A stretch of DNA of 64,000 bases from Aspidapion aeneum (Eukaryota; Arthropoda; Insecta; Coleoptera; Brentidae): NCBI GenBank assembly GCA_963576565.1, contig OY755039.1, positions 138,321,369-138,385,368 on the forward strand, given 5' to 3'. Of the stretch, positions 51,823-63,831 are shown piece by piece. The translations under genes and the position numbers were made by a program. Below the pieces are notes generated by a model. It saw nothing but the letters and a program-made list of their open reading frames with translations. It had not been told where the DNA came from and did not search any database. Numbering within the stretch: the stretch's first letter is position 1; the number at the start of each line of letters is the position of its first letter.

Positions 51823-53834
51823 AACATGTAAAAAATTAGACCCAAAAAATAGAAAATCAGAGTTAGGCTTGGCTACCTGAAGCTTACTTGAAGATGAGTG
51901 ACCTTACACCCGGTTCCTACCTACGACTTTCTCGTGGATGCTCGCTCACGCGTCACATGATCTCAATATGAAATGTTATGACAGTCACGTGACGCGTGCG
52001 CGGGCACGCACGAGAAAGTTCTAGGTTTCGGGCACCGGGTTTTAGGTATAACATAGGAATATCCCACAAAACCTGGGTCAGGGCCCTCCCTGAAAACTGA
52101 AGTTAGCTACGCCGATGGATTTGATACTTTTTGGTGAATCAAAATTGATTGTATGATCCTATGAAGGAGCCGCGCTGAGTAGGTATAATGTATGAATATC
52201 CCACAAAACCTGTCAAAAATTATACCCAAAAAATAGAAAATCAGAGTTAGGCTTGGCTACCTGTAAAGCTTGCTTGACGATGAGTGACCTTACACCCGGT
52301 TCCTACCTACGACTTTCTCGTGGGTGCCCGCTCACGCGTCGAATGAACTCAATATAAAATGTTATGACAGTCATGTGACGCGTGCGCGGGCACGCACGAG
52401 AAAGTCCTAGGTTTCGGGCACCGGGCTTTAGGTATAACATAGGAATATCACACAAAACCTGGGTCAGGGCCCCCTCCCTGAAAACTGAAGTTAGCTACGC
52501 CGATGGATTTGATACTTTTTGGTGAATCAAAATTGATTGTATGATCCTATGAAGGAGCCGCGGCTGAGTAGGTATAATGTATGAATATCACACAAAACCT
52601 GTCAAAAATTATACCCAAAAAAGAGAAAATCAGAGTTAGGCTTGGCTACCTGTAAAGCTTGCTTGACGATGAGTGACCTTACACCCGGTTCCTACCTACG
52701 ACTTTCTCGTGGATGCCCGCTCACGCGTCACATGATCTCAATATAAAATGTTATGACAGTCATGTGACGCGTGCGCGGGCACGCACGAGAAAGTCCTAGG
52801 TTTCGGGCACCGGGCTTTAGGTATAACATAGGAATATCACACAAAACCTGGGTCAGGTCCACCCCCATAAAAACTGAAGTTAGCTACGCCGATGGATTTG
52901 ATAATTTTTGGTGAATCAAAATTGATTGTATGATCCTATGAAGAAGCCGCGGCTGAGTAGGTATAATGTATGAATATCACACAAAACCTGTCAAAAATTA
53001 TACCCAAAAAATAGAAAATCAGAGTAGGATTGGCTACCTGTAAAGCTTGCTTGACGATGAGTGACCTTACACCCGGTTCCTACCTACGACTTTCTCGTGG
53101 GTGCCCGCTCACGCGTTACATAATCTCAATATAAAATGGTATGACAGTCAGGTGACGCGTGCGCGGGCACGCACGAGAAAGTCCTAGGTTTAGGGCACCA
53201 GGCTTTAGGTATAACATATATATCACACAAAACCTGGGTCAGGGCCCTCTCCCTGAAAACTGAAGTTAGCTACGCCGATGGATTTGATACTTTTTGGTGA
53301 ATCAAAATTGATTGTATGATCCTATGAAGGAGCCGCGGCTGAGTAGGTATAATGTATGAATATCACACAAAACCTGTCAAAAATTATACCCAAAAAATAG
53401 AAAATCAGAGTTAGGCTTGGCTACCTGTAAAGCTTGCTTGACGATGAGTGACCTTACACCCGGTTCCTACCTACGACTTTCTCGTGGGTGCCCGCTCACG
53501 CGTCACATGATCTCAATATAAAATGTTATGACAGTCACGTGAGGCGTGCGCGGGCACGCACGAGAAAGTCCTAGGTTTCGGGCACCGGGCTTTAGGTATA
53601 ACATAGAAATATCACACAAAACCTGGGTCAGGGCCCCCCCTGAAAACTGAAGTTAGCTACGCCGATGGATTTGATACTTTTTGGTGAATCAAAATTGATT
53701 ATATGATCCTATGAAGGAGCCGCGGCTGAGTAGGTATAATGTATGAATATCACACAAAACCTGGGCCCCCCCTGAAAACTGAAGTTAGCTACGCCGATGG
53801 ATTTGATACTTTTTGGTGAATCAAAATTGATTGT
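51823..53834 (+). repeat. 387-bp satellite array (family V), about 5 units
   Basis: The anchor CACCCGGTTCCTACC recurs at 51907, 52293, 52682, 53070 and 53457 (spacing 386-389). Each unit contains a GC-rich hairpin, ACTGAAGTTAGCTACGCCGA, TTGGTGAATCAAAATTGATT, and two partial copies of a TAGGTATAA...CACAAAACCTG block. The last unit is shortened by a join between those two internal blocks. Short frames over it are not genes. Confidence 0.92.
51907..52040. repeat. Hairpin embedded in each satellite V unit (first copy)
   Basis: ACTTTCTCGTGGATGCTCGC, TCACGCGTCACATGA on one side and a mirrored TCACGTGACGCGTGCGCGGG, CACGCACGAGAAAGT on the other form a stem of about 50 bp. It is bounded by CCCGGT and ACCGGG. 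It looks like a palindromic MITE that was already in the unit when the array formed. The other copies begin near 52293, 52682, 53070 and 53457. Confidence 0.75.
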
Positions 53835-54335
53835 AAAAATTGTCCTGTCACGTTATGCTTGAAAAATCGTCTTGTTGTGCGCATAATAGTTTTCGTGGTC
53901 AAAAAGTTGTGTCTACCAGACCGTATCAGATTTTTATTAATAGAAAGATCAGACAAGCTTTTCTTTCTTAGATATTGACCTTCAGACATTTTGTTTGTCA
54001 TCCTAGGTCCTGGATTTGTTGCTCAATTTTTTTTTATTTAGTGATGTTTTAAGAATGGCAAAGGCTAGAGACCCTGTATGTATGACATATTTTAAAGATA
54101 AAGAGACGCGACAAACTCTTCAAAGTCAAAGGATCCCGCCCGTAGCTAATGGGCGGAGGCTTTTGGTTGATTTTTTTAAAAATTTCAGTATGTTGTAGAT
54201 CTTGATGTCCGGATGAAAAATTATCATTGTCCATCGTCGTCCGACGTATGGTTTCTAAGATACAGGGGTTCAAAGTTTCAGTTTTTAGCTTTTGTGCATT
54301 TTTCACAAAAAACTATTTCAAGTCATTTATACCTA
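53835..54335. other. Spacer with a short dispersed repeat
   Basis: GACCCTGTATGTATGACATA and following bases (54068-54125) match 37528-37585. A palindrome CCGCCCGTAGCTAATGGGCG lies at 54137. No gene. Confidence 0.45.
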
Positions 54336-54339
54336 CTCT

Positions 54340-56628
54340 GAAAAATGATATGATATATGCGGTTTTCGGAATACAGGGTGTCCCAGAACTAATGGTACAT
54401 AGTTAAACTGTAGATTTCCTGTGTCAAAATATTACGATTTAGCCATACTTACCTTAGTCCCAAAGTTCGTGCTAACCGAGATACAGGGTGTTAAACTTTA
54501 TTTTTTCAATTCGATTTTCTTTAATAACTTTTTTAATAATTATTCTTTTTGCAAAAACTAACCAGCGTGTAAGTTTTTTTTAAATTAACAAGACGACTCC
54601 GTTGAAAAATTTGATGTAAAATGTACAGGGTGTTCCTTAGACCACTACCATTGCATAAAAATCAGTGTATTTTTGTTGTGCCTCGGTGTATACCAGTTTT
54701 TATGTAAAATAATGGTTTTCCCATCCTTTTTATGTAAAAAAGTTATACTGTTTTAAAGTCTCTCAGAGCAACGGTTTTTAAGATTTTTGCATTTAAAGTT
54801 TTTATTGCATGTGAGTGATATGCCTAATTTATGTATGATACTTTCTTCAATTCTTTCTACTAATTAATAATTTTGCACAAAAAATTCGGTTTGGTGGTTT
54901 TTGGGCATGGGCAACTTAATTTTGGTAAAAAAAATAAATATTATACAGGGTATTCTCTGGGTCGGTACCGTTACATTAAAATAGGTCTAACTTTTTTGTT
55001 CCTCGGTGTATACAAGATTCTATTAAAAACATTAATTTTTTAATTTTATTTAAGTAAAAAAGTTATAGCGTTTAGATGTCGCTTAGAGGAACGGTTTTCA
55101 AGATATTTAAATTAGAAGATTTTTGATTAAATTCTTACCTACTTCATACATATTAGCTATAATCAATACTTTTTTATAGCATTCTAAGATTGAATGATTT
55201 CTTAAGAAATATTAAGTTAAAAAATATACAGGGTGGTTCTTGAATTATCATAAGTGTGTTATCATTGTTCGTTATTGCAACTGTGTAGGGCTTTATTTTT
55301 AATGAGGAACAAAAACCTCTTCGTATTAGTTTTTTTAAAAATGGTAAGTACGTATACTTTATTAATGCAAGTATTTTTTAATTGTTTTGAAAGAAAATTT
55401 TAATTATCAATAAAATTAATATTTTATTATTTATTTAAAAAAATATAAAATTTCTTAAGCATGGCGCTCTCAGCAACTAAGTTAAAATTTTTAAATTGAC
55501 AAATAGTAAATCAAACTTAAAACTTATTGTAGGCTAGATAAATACCCGAGAAAAACTATTTCAAAAAATTCAAAATGCTGGAGAGGTGTTCAGAAATGCA
55601 AATCTTTATTTTAAAATCAGACGTTCGTATAATAAGCGAATAAACAAATGTATTCAGGTTAACGGTGGCCATTTTGAACATTTATTGTAGATTTTTTTTT
55701 GTTTTTCTTTCTAAAAATTTGTTGTTGCAATAAATAATGTATAATTTTTATAATTGGTTTTTATTTTTTTTTGTTGTTAATAATTATTTAATGATTAAAA
55801 TAATATTCTGTTTAAAAACCTGCTTAAGTATACACCGAGGCACAAAAAATACACTGATGATTTTAATGCAATGGTAATTGTCCAAAGAAACCCTGTACAT
55901 TGTACATAAAATTTTACAACGGAATCATCTTGCAAATTTCAGAAAAACCTACATGCTGGTTAGTTTTTGCAAAAATATTAATTAGTAGAATAAATTGAAG
56001 AAAGTATCATACAATATATCATATAAATTAGGCATATCACTCACATGCAATAAAAACTTTAAATGCAAAAGTTTCAAAAACCGTTGCTCTGAGCGACTTT
56101 AAAACAGTATAACATTTTTACATAAAAAGGATGGGAAAACCATTATTTTATATAAAAACTGGTATACATCGAGGCACAAAAAAAAGTCACTGATTTCAAT
56201 GAAATGCTAGTGGTCCAGGGAACACCCTGTACACTGTACATCAAAATTTTCAACGGAATCGTCTTGCCAATTTCAAAAAAAATTACACGGTCATTTTTTG
56301 CAAAAATATTAATTAGTAAAAAAGTTATTAAAGAAAAACAAATTGAAAAAATTAAGTTTAACACCCTGTATCTCGGTTAGTACGAACTTTTGGACTAAGG
56401 TAAGTATGGCTAAATCGTAATATTTTGACCCAGGGAATCTACAGTTTAACTATGTACCATTAGTTCTGGGACACCCATAGTAGACATTTTGCTCAATAAT
56501 TTGTGTTATAACCAACCACTTCGTAAAAGTTTCTGAGATATTTACAAAAAACTGTTTTCAAGGCTGATATATCATGGCTTCACTTGAAGTGTGCTAATAG
56601 GCTAGCTAGGAAGGTATTAGATCCATAT
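54340..56628 (-). mobile_element. Family B remnant B6, split by element X
   Basis: ATATGCGGTTTTCGGAATA before X and ATAGTAGACATTTTGCTCAA through GCTAGCTAGGAAGGTATTAG after it are consecutive parts of a B element (compare 26390-26420 and 18930-19090). Most of the B microsatellite half is missing on the left. Confidence 0.65.
54374..56476. mobile_element. Element X: 2.1-kb modular inverted-repeat element
   Basis: Left end CAGGGTGTCCCAGAACTAAT and right end ATTAGTTCTGGGACACCC are inverted. The arms run for about 600 bp each (54374-54960 and 55830-56476) around a unique AT-rich centre. Motifs TACAGGGT(G/A) recur at 54373, 54484, 54622, 54942 and 55226, as if the element were assembled from several smaller elements with the same terminal motif. 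TA precedes the left end; the last two bases of the right end are lost. No transposase. Confidence 0.8.
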
Positions 56629-57375
56629 ACATAATATTCTAAAACCCACGGTAACTGCCCATTCATGATGCAAACATGAGGGCCTTGGGGTCTTTAAGCA
56701 AAAAGACCTGATTGGTTGCTTTCAAAGACTATGCATAATATTTCCATATGGTACGTATTATTGCAATACCTACGGTACCTTAAGCCACGTCCACACCGAA
56801 AGCAACACATAGGAACATTATGTTTATGTTGCTTGTTTGAACCGAACCGAACCGAACCGAACCGAACCGAACCGAACCAAACCGAACCGAACCGAACCGA
56901 ACCGAACCGAACATTATGTTTATGTTGCTTGTTCCTGGAACTTGTTCCTGAATGTTGCCAAAAGTTTATTTAAGTTCCTCGTTGTTTACTGTTGCAGCAA
57001 CAAAAGTTCCTATAAGTTGCTTGTTTCCATATTTAGCGGCAAAGATCAAAGGAGATATGGAAACATTGGTAAACATTTTTTGTTTCTCAACGGTATTTTT
57101 ATCAGTGTGGACATGTTGTTGCTTGTTCCTAAAACTCGAAACTTTTGTCGTGAAGTCGACGCACCACATTGTTTAGAAACTAGTATCACACACTGCACTG
57201 GTGTAGACACAACGTTTCCTGTTGCAGCAACACAACGAAACATTCTCAAGAAGGAGTTACTTTGGTGTAGACAGAATGTTTACGGAACTTTTGCTGTTGT
57301 TTCTGTTTCCATAAACAGGTTGTGGCAACCAGCAATAAAATGTTCCTCTGTGTTTCTTTGGTGTGGATATTTGAT
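56629..57375. other. Spacer with (CCGAA)n microsatellite
   Basis: About 13 CCGAA units (56839-56911, one variant CCAAA) are flanked on both sides by a direct repeat CATTATGTTTATGTTGCTTG (56818 and 56912). An open frame (56837-57379) exists because the pentamer lacks stops, and there is no recognisable domain. The remaining GTTGC/GTTCC-rich sequence resembles 3280-3360. Confidence 0.5.
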
Positions 57376-58880
57376 ATAACAATCATAACAAAAACATTTC
57401 ATGTAAAAAAAGGCCAAGTACGCGAAGGTGGCATTCCGTAAAAAGAATTGAGATAAAAGTAAAGCCAAGTTTTCCAATACAAATTTCAGAATGAGAGGTT
57501 CTTACTAGTTTGGAAATATTTTTTTAAACTTTGCTATTACAGCCAAACTTCTTTGTGTTCAATTTAGCACTGTGCCTAAGAGTCATTTACAGCCGTAATA
57601 GCCAAGTTTAGAAAAATATTTCCAAACTAGTAAGAACCTTTCATTTTGAAATTTGTATTGGAGAACTTGGCTTTACTTTTATCTCAATTCTTTTTACGGA
57701 ACGCCATTTTCGCGTACTTGGCCTTTTTTTACATAAAATGTTTTTGTTATGATTTCATTTCTTTTTTAAAGGAATTGGATAATATTAATTTTTAAAGTAG
57801 TAAAATATGCGGAATATTGTTCAAAACTTTTGCAATGCCTTACTAAAATTTTTGAGGTTTTTTAATTTTTTTCCATGGATTTATCGTAGTTCCTATTAGC
57901 CTTCCAAAGCTCAGCTCTTTAGCGTTTCTGAAAGTGCACAATGTTACTTTTACATAACTTTATATGTATAGGGGAGGAGAGTAAATGAAAATATTGAACT
58001 TTTTAAATTTTTTCCCATGGTTTTATCATATTTTCTTTTAGCATTCCAATGCTCAGCTCTCTAGCGTTTCTGGAAGTGGGCAGTGTTACTTTTACATAAC
58101 TTTACATTTATAGGGGAAGGAAGTAAATTAGAATTTTGGGGTGTTTTAATTGTTTTCTATAACTTTATCATAGTTACCATCGGTCTTCCAAAGCTCAGCT
58201 CTCCAGCATGTCTGGAAGTAGGCAATGTTACTTTTACTTAACTTTATATTTATAGGGGAGGGAAGTAAATTAGAATTTTGGGGTGTTTTAATTTTTTCCT
58301 ATAGTTTTATCATAGTTCCTATCAGTCTACCAAAGCTCAACTCTCTAGCATTTCTGGAAGTGGGCAATGCTACTTTAACATAACTTTAAATATATAGGGG
58401 AGGGGAGTAAATTAAAATTTTGGGGTTTTTTGATTTTTTCCTATAGTTTTATCATAGTTCCTATCAATCTGCCAAAGCTCAACTCTCTAGCATTTCTGGA
58501 AGTGGGCGATGCTACTTTTATATAACTTTAAGTGTATAGGGGAAGGGAGTAAATTAAAATTTTGGGGTTTTTTGATTTTTCCCAGGGGTTTGGTCAAATT
58601 TCTATCAGTCTGCCAAATGTCAGCTTGGTAGCATGTCTGGAAGTACAGTAGAATATTGATGATCTATACATGAGTGACTACTACTTTACTACTTTATGGA
58701 ATTCCATGAAACTTGGAGGGGTTGTTAACTCCATGGAGATCTACGACTGTGCAAAGTTTGAGATTCGTAGCTCATTCCGAAGTAGAGTTTTAGGTAGCTC
58801 AAATATCGGCTGAAATGTTTCCAGAAAAGATGGTTACGGCGCGCGAACTTGGCGAGGCACTGCCGTGCTCTCAGATATCA
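57376..58880 (+). mobile_element. Family C element, copy C4 (most complete)
   Basis: Inverted arms 57380-57530 and 57600-57765 share AGGCCAAGTACGCGAA/TTTTCGCGTACTTGGC and CAAGTTTTCCAATACAAATT. Six tandem units of about 141 bp follow (CTCAGCTCTCTAGC-type anchors at 57911, 58052, 58194, 58335, 58478, 58620), then the tail with TTCCATGAAACTTGGAGGGG. It ends CGAACTTGGCGAGGCACTGC, CGTGCTCTCAGAT. No protein. Confidence 0.85.
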
Positions 58881-59616
58881 ATGGACACTAAGTCTATCCT
58901 TTTTGCGATCATTAAGTCAAAATGTTCTGATTGTTATATGTATACTTTACTCATGCATATTATTTTATTCGTGTACTCGTCATGTCAAATCATCGGCTCA
59001 CAGTTGACAAAAACCTTATCTATGTAAATTTGGTATCTGTGCATTTTTCGTACCTTTATTTCTGAATGTTTGCATCAAACGCCAACCATTGTGTAAATAG
59101 GTAACGGGAGTATTGGAATATTACGTATATGATCAGATCCGTCATAGATAGATTTATTTTTTGGTATAATGGTTAAATGAACTAGTCGAACTGGTTCAAC
59201 ATTCGACTGTGACATTGGCAAGGCTTCGTCTATAGAAATTCAAGCCTGAAATATTTTCAAGTCTCGATTTCTTCACACAAAGCTTGTATTACCGAAAAAA
59301 AAACATCTAGTCACTGAGCAATTATTATTTTGTAATGAGTTGTCGTATTTATTTTCCTGTGTCTGAACTGATTGTTTGTTACCAAAGTTTTTCAAAAGCT
59401 ATTTAGGTATAAACAATAATTTTTTGGTTTGATAACATCGATAAATTGCATATGAAGTGGTTCTACATATTATCAATGGTTACACAAAGAAAGAAATATA
59501 AACAGGTCCTTGCTACATTTTTAGATGCTAGTTTCTCCACAATTTTTGCACAATACCATAAATTAAGAATACTTATTTTATGACAATACTATTAAATTCA
59601 ACTCAATGTAAAGTTT
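58881..59616. other. Spacer, with a trace of family B
   Basis: TATGATCAGATCCGTCATAG near 59128 recalls the outer end of family B, nothing more. No gene recognised. Confidence 0.45.
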
Positions 59617-62023
59617 TTTTTTTTTTTTATTTGTCAAACACACTGTGTTTTTTTTATTACAATCTAGTCAGTAAGACTAATTAGCAATTTTGTTTTAACT
59701 TAATTTACTAGAAAAGTCAGATTTAAACTTAGGGTTCACTCAACAGTTCTCCCCGCTTTGTTTAGTCTGTAACTCACAATTGTGTTGTGTTTATAGCATT
59801 ATTTTGTTTTATGTGTAATTCACTTAGTTTACTAGCTCAAACGGCTTCACTCTTTTTAGTCGTCGAACTAGCATAGTATTGTCTAGAAGCTGAATTGCTT
59901 CCACATTCACATGCCGATGGAGTCTATCTTCATGGCTTTTTGCGTACTTTTTTATAGTCTCTGCTACAGTTTCGATTTTTAGATCTCGATGAAGGTCACT
60001 ATTTCGAACGTACCAAGGTGCATTCACAATGTTTCTTAATACTTTATTTTGAAATCTCTGTACAACTAGAATGTTACTCTCTTTAGCACAACCCCATAGT
60101 TGAATACCATATGTCCATACTGGTTTCAGTATTTGTCTATAAAACAGTAACTTATTATGAATTGTTAAATTGGACTTCCTTCCAATTAGCCAGTTCATTT
60201 TTCTATACCTTATCTCAAGTTCTTCTTTTTTTTTCTTAACATGTGCTTTCCAGCGCAATTTGGCATCAAGTGTCATACCTAGATATTTTGCCTGATTCGA
60301 ATATGGTACTGGAATGTTGTTAATTGTTATTTGTATGTGATTTATATTTTGGTTTGTAAAATCAACATGAATTGATTTGGTTTCATTTAATTTTATTCGC
60401 CACTTTGTGGTCCAACTGTGAATTTGGGTGACTGCATCCTGAAGTTTTTCTATGCATTTTTCAATAGATTTTTCTACCGTCAATAAACCAGTATCATCGG
60501 CAAATGTTGCTAAGTGACAATTTTCTGGCTTTGGGATATCACAAGTGAATAATAAGTATAGATAAGGGCCTAGTACGCTACCCTGGGGCACGCCTGCTTG
60601 AATTTCTCTTAAATTTGAGTATGAGTCTTCCTGTTTTACTCTAAAATGTCTATCAGATATGTATGATTCCAAAATATCCGAATATTGTTTTGGCAGAAAC
60701 CTTTTTAGTTTAAAATTAAGGCCTTCATGCCACACTTTGTCAAATGCTTGTACTACATCTAGAAAAACTGCAGAACAAACTTTTCCCTCTTCTAGTGCTT
60801 TTTCTATTATATTAGTAATTCTGTGTACTTGATCTATCGTGAAATGCTTGTCTCGAAAACCAAATTGATGAGATGGAATAATTTCTTGTCTTTCTATGAT
60901 GGGTCTTATTCTTTTAAGCAATAATTTTTCATAGAGCTTGGATATAATTGGCAGCAAAGATATTGGCCTGTAAGATGACACGTCATGGAGTGGTTTTCCC
61001 GGTTTTGGAATCATGATAACTTCTGCAACTTTCCACAGTTTAGGTACATACCTAAGCCTAAAAGACGCATTAATTAGGTTGCATAGTTTTACGATAGCTT
61101 TTCTGGGGAGTTGTTTTATGACTACCCCGTTAATAAGATCATACCCTGGGGCTTTTTTCGAATTAATATTTTTGATTTCTGTTAATATTTCTTTTGGTGA
61201 TGTAAGCTTAATATGGTCCTCGATTTGATGGGGTTCATTTAAATGAAAGTGTTCATCTGGTGCTTCGTGGGGCTGAAATGTTTTTTCTAAATGACTTGCA
61301 AAAATATCTGCTTTTTCTTCGTTACTCCTTGCCCACTGGTTGTTAGATTTTCGTATGGGTGGAATTTGGATAATTGGTCTTTTAAAATCTTTGGTTGCTT
61401 TCCAAAGGGAATAGTCGGTATTTTTATCATCTGTAAGTTCATTAAGAAAATGGTTAATAGATTCATTTTTTATTAATAGAATTTCTCGCCTAATGCGCTG
61501 CGTCATGTTGTTGAGATTTGTTTTGTCCCGAGGATCACGGCTTTGTTGCCACTTTCTTCTTAGTTTCCTTTTTTCCAATATAAGGTCTCTAATTTCCTTT
61601 GGATAGTTTTTTCCCTTAAAAATTCTCTTTGGTTTTGGACTGTTTTCCCAAGCTGCTTGTTGAATATTTGTAACAAAATAATCAACTTCTTTATCGATTT
61701 GTTCTGGCGTTTGCAATGGTACTGATAGGTTTATTTTTTCTGACAGACTTTGTTTAAAACTAATCCAGTCAGTCAGTTTATTAACTAGTGAGATATTTGC
61801 TTCTTTCTTTATTATGTTTTTACTAAGAGTTAGAATAATAGGTGAATGATCTGAGTGTAAATCAAAACTTTCTTCTATATCTACAAAACTTAAAGATATA
61901 TTTTTTACTATAAAAAATCAATTAGATCTGGAATTTTTCCTGGATCTGTTGGATAGTATGTGGGCTTACCAGTTGATATCGGCTCACATTGATATTCACT
62001 AATAGCTTGCAAAAGTTCTTTTC
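59617..62023 (-). mobile_element. Jockey-clade LINE, 5'-truncated copy 1
   Basis: Minus-strand non-LTR retrotransposon. The 3' A-tail is at 59617-59632 and a 3' UTR of about 190 bp contains GAACTGTTGAGTGAACCCTA. The coding region (59824-61917 plus a frameshifted upstream piece to about 62023) covers the end of the endonuclease and the full reverse transcriptase. The 5' end of the element is missing, the usual result of incomplete reverse transcription. A target duplication was not found. The 3' UTR is almost identical to that of copy 2 at 33218-34411. Confidence 0.9.
59824..61917 (-). pseudogene. LINE endonuclease/reverse transcriptase (C-terminal part)
   Basis: Copies its own RNA into DNA at a nicked target site in the nucleus. 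An uninterrupted frame runs from 61917 to the stop at 59824 (about 697 codons). The N-terminal part holds LHSDHSPIILTLS (about 61860), the closing motif of APE-type endonucleases. The polymerase follows: KAPGYDLINGVVIKQLP (about 61160), VSSYRPISLLP, SAVFLDVVQAFDKVWHEGL (about 60770), AGVPQGSVLGPYLYLLF (about 60600) and the catalytic ATFADDTGLL (about 60510). Upstream, one base is missing in a T-run near 61914; before it the frame reads KELLQAISEYQCEPISTGKP (to 62023). There is no RNase H. The protein is partial and not able to transpose itself. Confidence 0.9.
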
Positions 62024-62747
62024 CTTTTTTTTTCCAACATCAAAAAACGAATGTTTTTTTAAAATGTTTTTCGAACGTTAAAAAAATACTGATTTTTTAA
62101 CAGTGAAAAAGAAATGTTTTTTAACAAAAAAATTTTTTTTTTTTAATATCTAAGGTACCGTAAATAAATTTCTTCTATTTTGGAAACGCAGAACAGCAAG
62201 AGTCCGTTGAGGTTTTCGTGAACTCGACACTCAGTGAAGGAAATTTGGCTCCATAGCTTCTTTTTAGTAAGTGCCAACCTCGTTCAATATTCAAGTGAAT
62301 CCATGTTTGAAGTTCCCACTCTGATCGGATGGTGTCGCCTGCCGCGGCTCCATGCGTGTTGCTATTAGCCACGCCTTTAAAGCACGTACATATAGGAATG
62401 CGCGTTCGGCCTCGCAGCGAGGCATGGGAATTCTGCCTCAAATGAATACCCACCTATAATAGTCCAGTTATTATAGAATTTTTGCTTGCAAAAGGTGGTG
62501 TAGTCGCGATTTTGACATATGTTGTTGACATTGGAGGGGTCTCCCCCTGACATCTTGGATTTAGGGTGCACAAAAAGGTTTTTTTTACATTACTTGCTTA
62601 TTGCACGTTTTGGAAAAAAAGTTTTTAACAAAAGTTGAAGACAATAAAATTTCCTACAAAAACGCTTTTGTATTTTTTTTGTCAAACAAACGGTTTTCGA
62701 GTTATGACGCTAAACATTTCGCCTCCATTTTGGATTTTGACCAGTTT
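62024..62747. other. Spacer, no gene recognised
   Basis: A more GC-balanced stretch (62175-62570) has overlapping minus-strand frames such as 62175-62453, but no domain or splice structure that I can support. The rest is A/T homopolymer-rich. Confidence 0.4.
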
Positions 62748-62914
62748 TTAGCTCACACATATACTATACTATAGTAGTGTGAGCTATGGTGATCCTAATT
62801 TTTTCGAGAAAAAAAAAGTTGCTCCGATTTCAAAAATGTTTATATATCTTTGCGTTTCAGATGATTTTGAAACTTTTTTGTTGCGCCGTCTGTCTGTCTG
62901 TCTGTCTGTCTGTA

Positions 62915-62945
<31 letters not shown>

Positions 62946-63518
62946 GTGTCTGTATGTCTGTCTGTAACGACCAACGCGCATAACTCAAAAACCGCTTGGC
63001 CGATTGTAATGAAATTTGGTACCTAGGCTGGGTCTTGGCTCGAGATGGTCCCATTTAAAAATGAACAAAATCCACCGAACACAAACCAAATAAAAGGGTG
63101 GGGAAGATTTCAAAAATTAGAGTTTATGTGAAAATATGGCGTGTGTGATATTAAACGAAAGGTAATTGAGTCTGCAGTTAAACAAAATACATTTTAATTT
63201 ATTTAAGAAAAAGGGTGGGGGTATATTTTAAAAATTAGAGTTTAAGTGAAAATATGGCGTGTGTGATATCAAACGAAAGGTAATTGAGTCCGGACTTTAA
63301 CAAAATACATTTTAGTTTTTGTGTTTTTGTAAGGGTGGGGGTAGATTTCAAAAATTTGAGTTTAAGTCAAAACATGGCTTGTGTGGTATCAAACAAAAGG
63401 TAATTTAGTCTGGAGTTGAATAAAATATATTTCAGTTTTTAGTTATATTAGCTCACACGTACACTATAACGATAGTACCTAGTGTGAGCTTAGGGGCCCA
63501 TATATTGGCAGAGTATTT
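62748..63518 (+). mobile_element. Family A element, copy A18
   Basis: Complete forward copy: hairpin, microsatellite (about 62889-62965, with GTGT and GTAT variants), core, three internal repeats, second hairpin (near 63450-63489) and GGCAGAGTATTT. Confidence 0.92.
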
Positions 63519-63657
63519 ACTAAGGGGTCTAAAGATCTAGCTTCTAAAATTCTAGATATAAAAGTCTAGTTATTGGTTGAAGGTTTAACTCATTTTTTCC
63601 CTTGGATGCAATAGATTTTAATATTTTATAATTTGTTTATAAATACCTAGTAACATA

Positions 63658-63797
63658 TTAGCTCACACATATACTATACAATAGTAGTGTGAGCTATGGT
63701 GATCCTAATTTTTTCGAGAAAAAAAAAGTTGCTCCGATTTCAAAAATTTTTATAGATCTTTGCGTTTCAGATGATTTTGAAACTTTTTTGTTGCGCC

Positions 63798-63831
<34 letters not shown>

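Noticed and set aside
56837..57379. 180-codon frame starting with Asn-Arg-Thr-Glu-Pro repeats
   Set aside because: Created by the CCGAA pentamer, which lacks stops. The downstream part shows no domain, and overlapping frames on both strands are equally open.
62175..62453. 92-codon minus-strand frame as a host exon
   Set aside because: No recognisable domain or conserved splice signals. Several overlapping frames are open in this less AT-rich stretch, so I left it as spacer.
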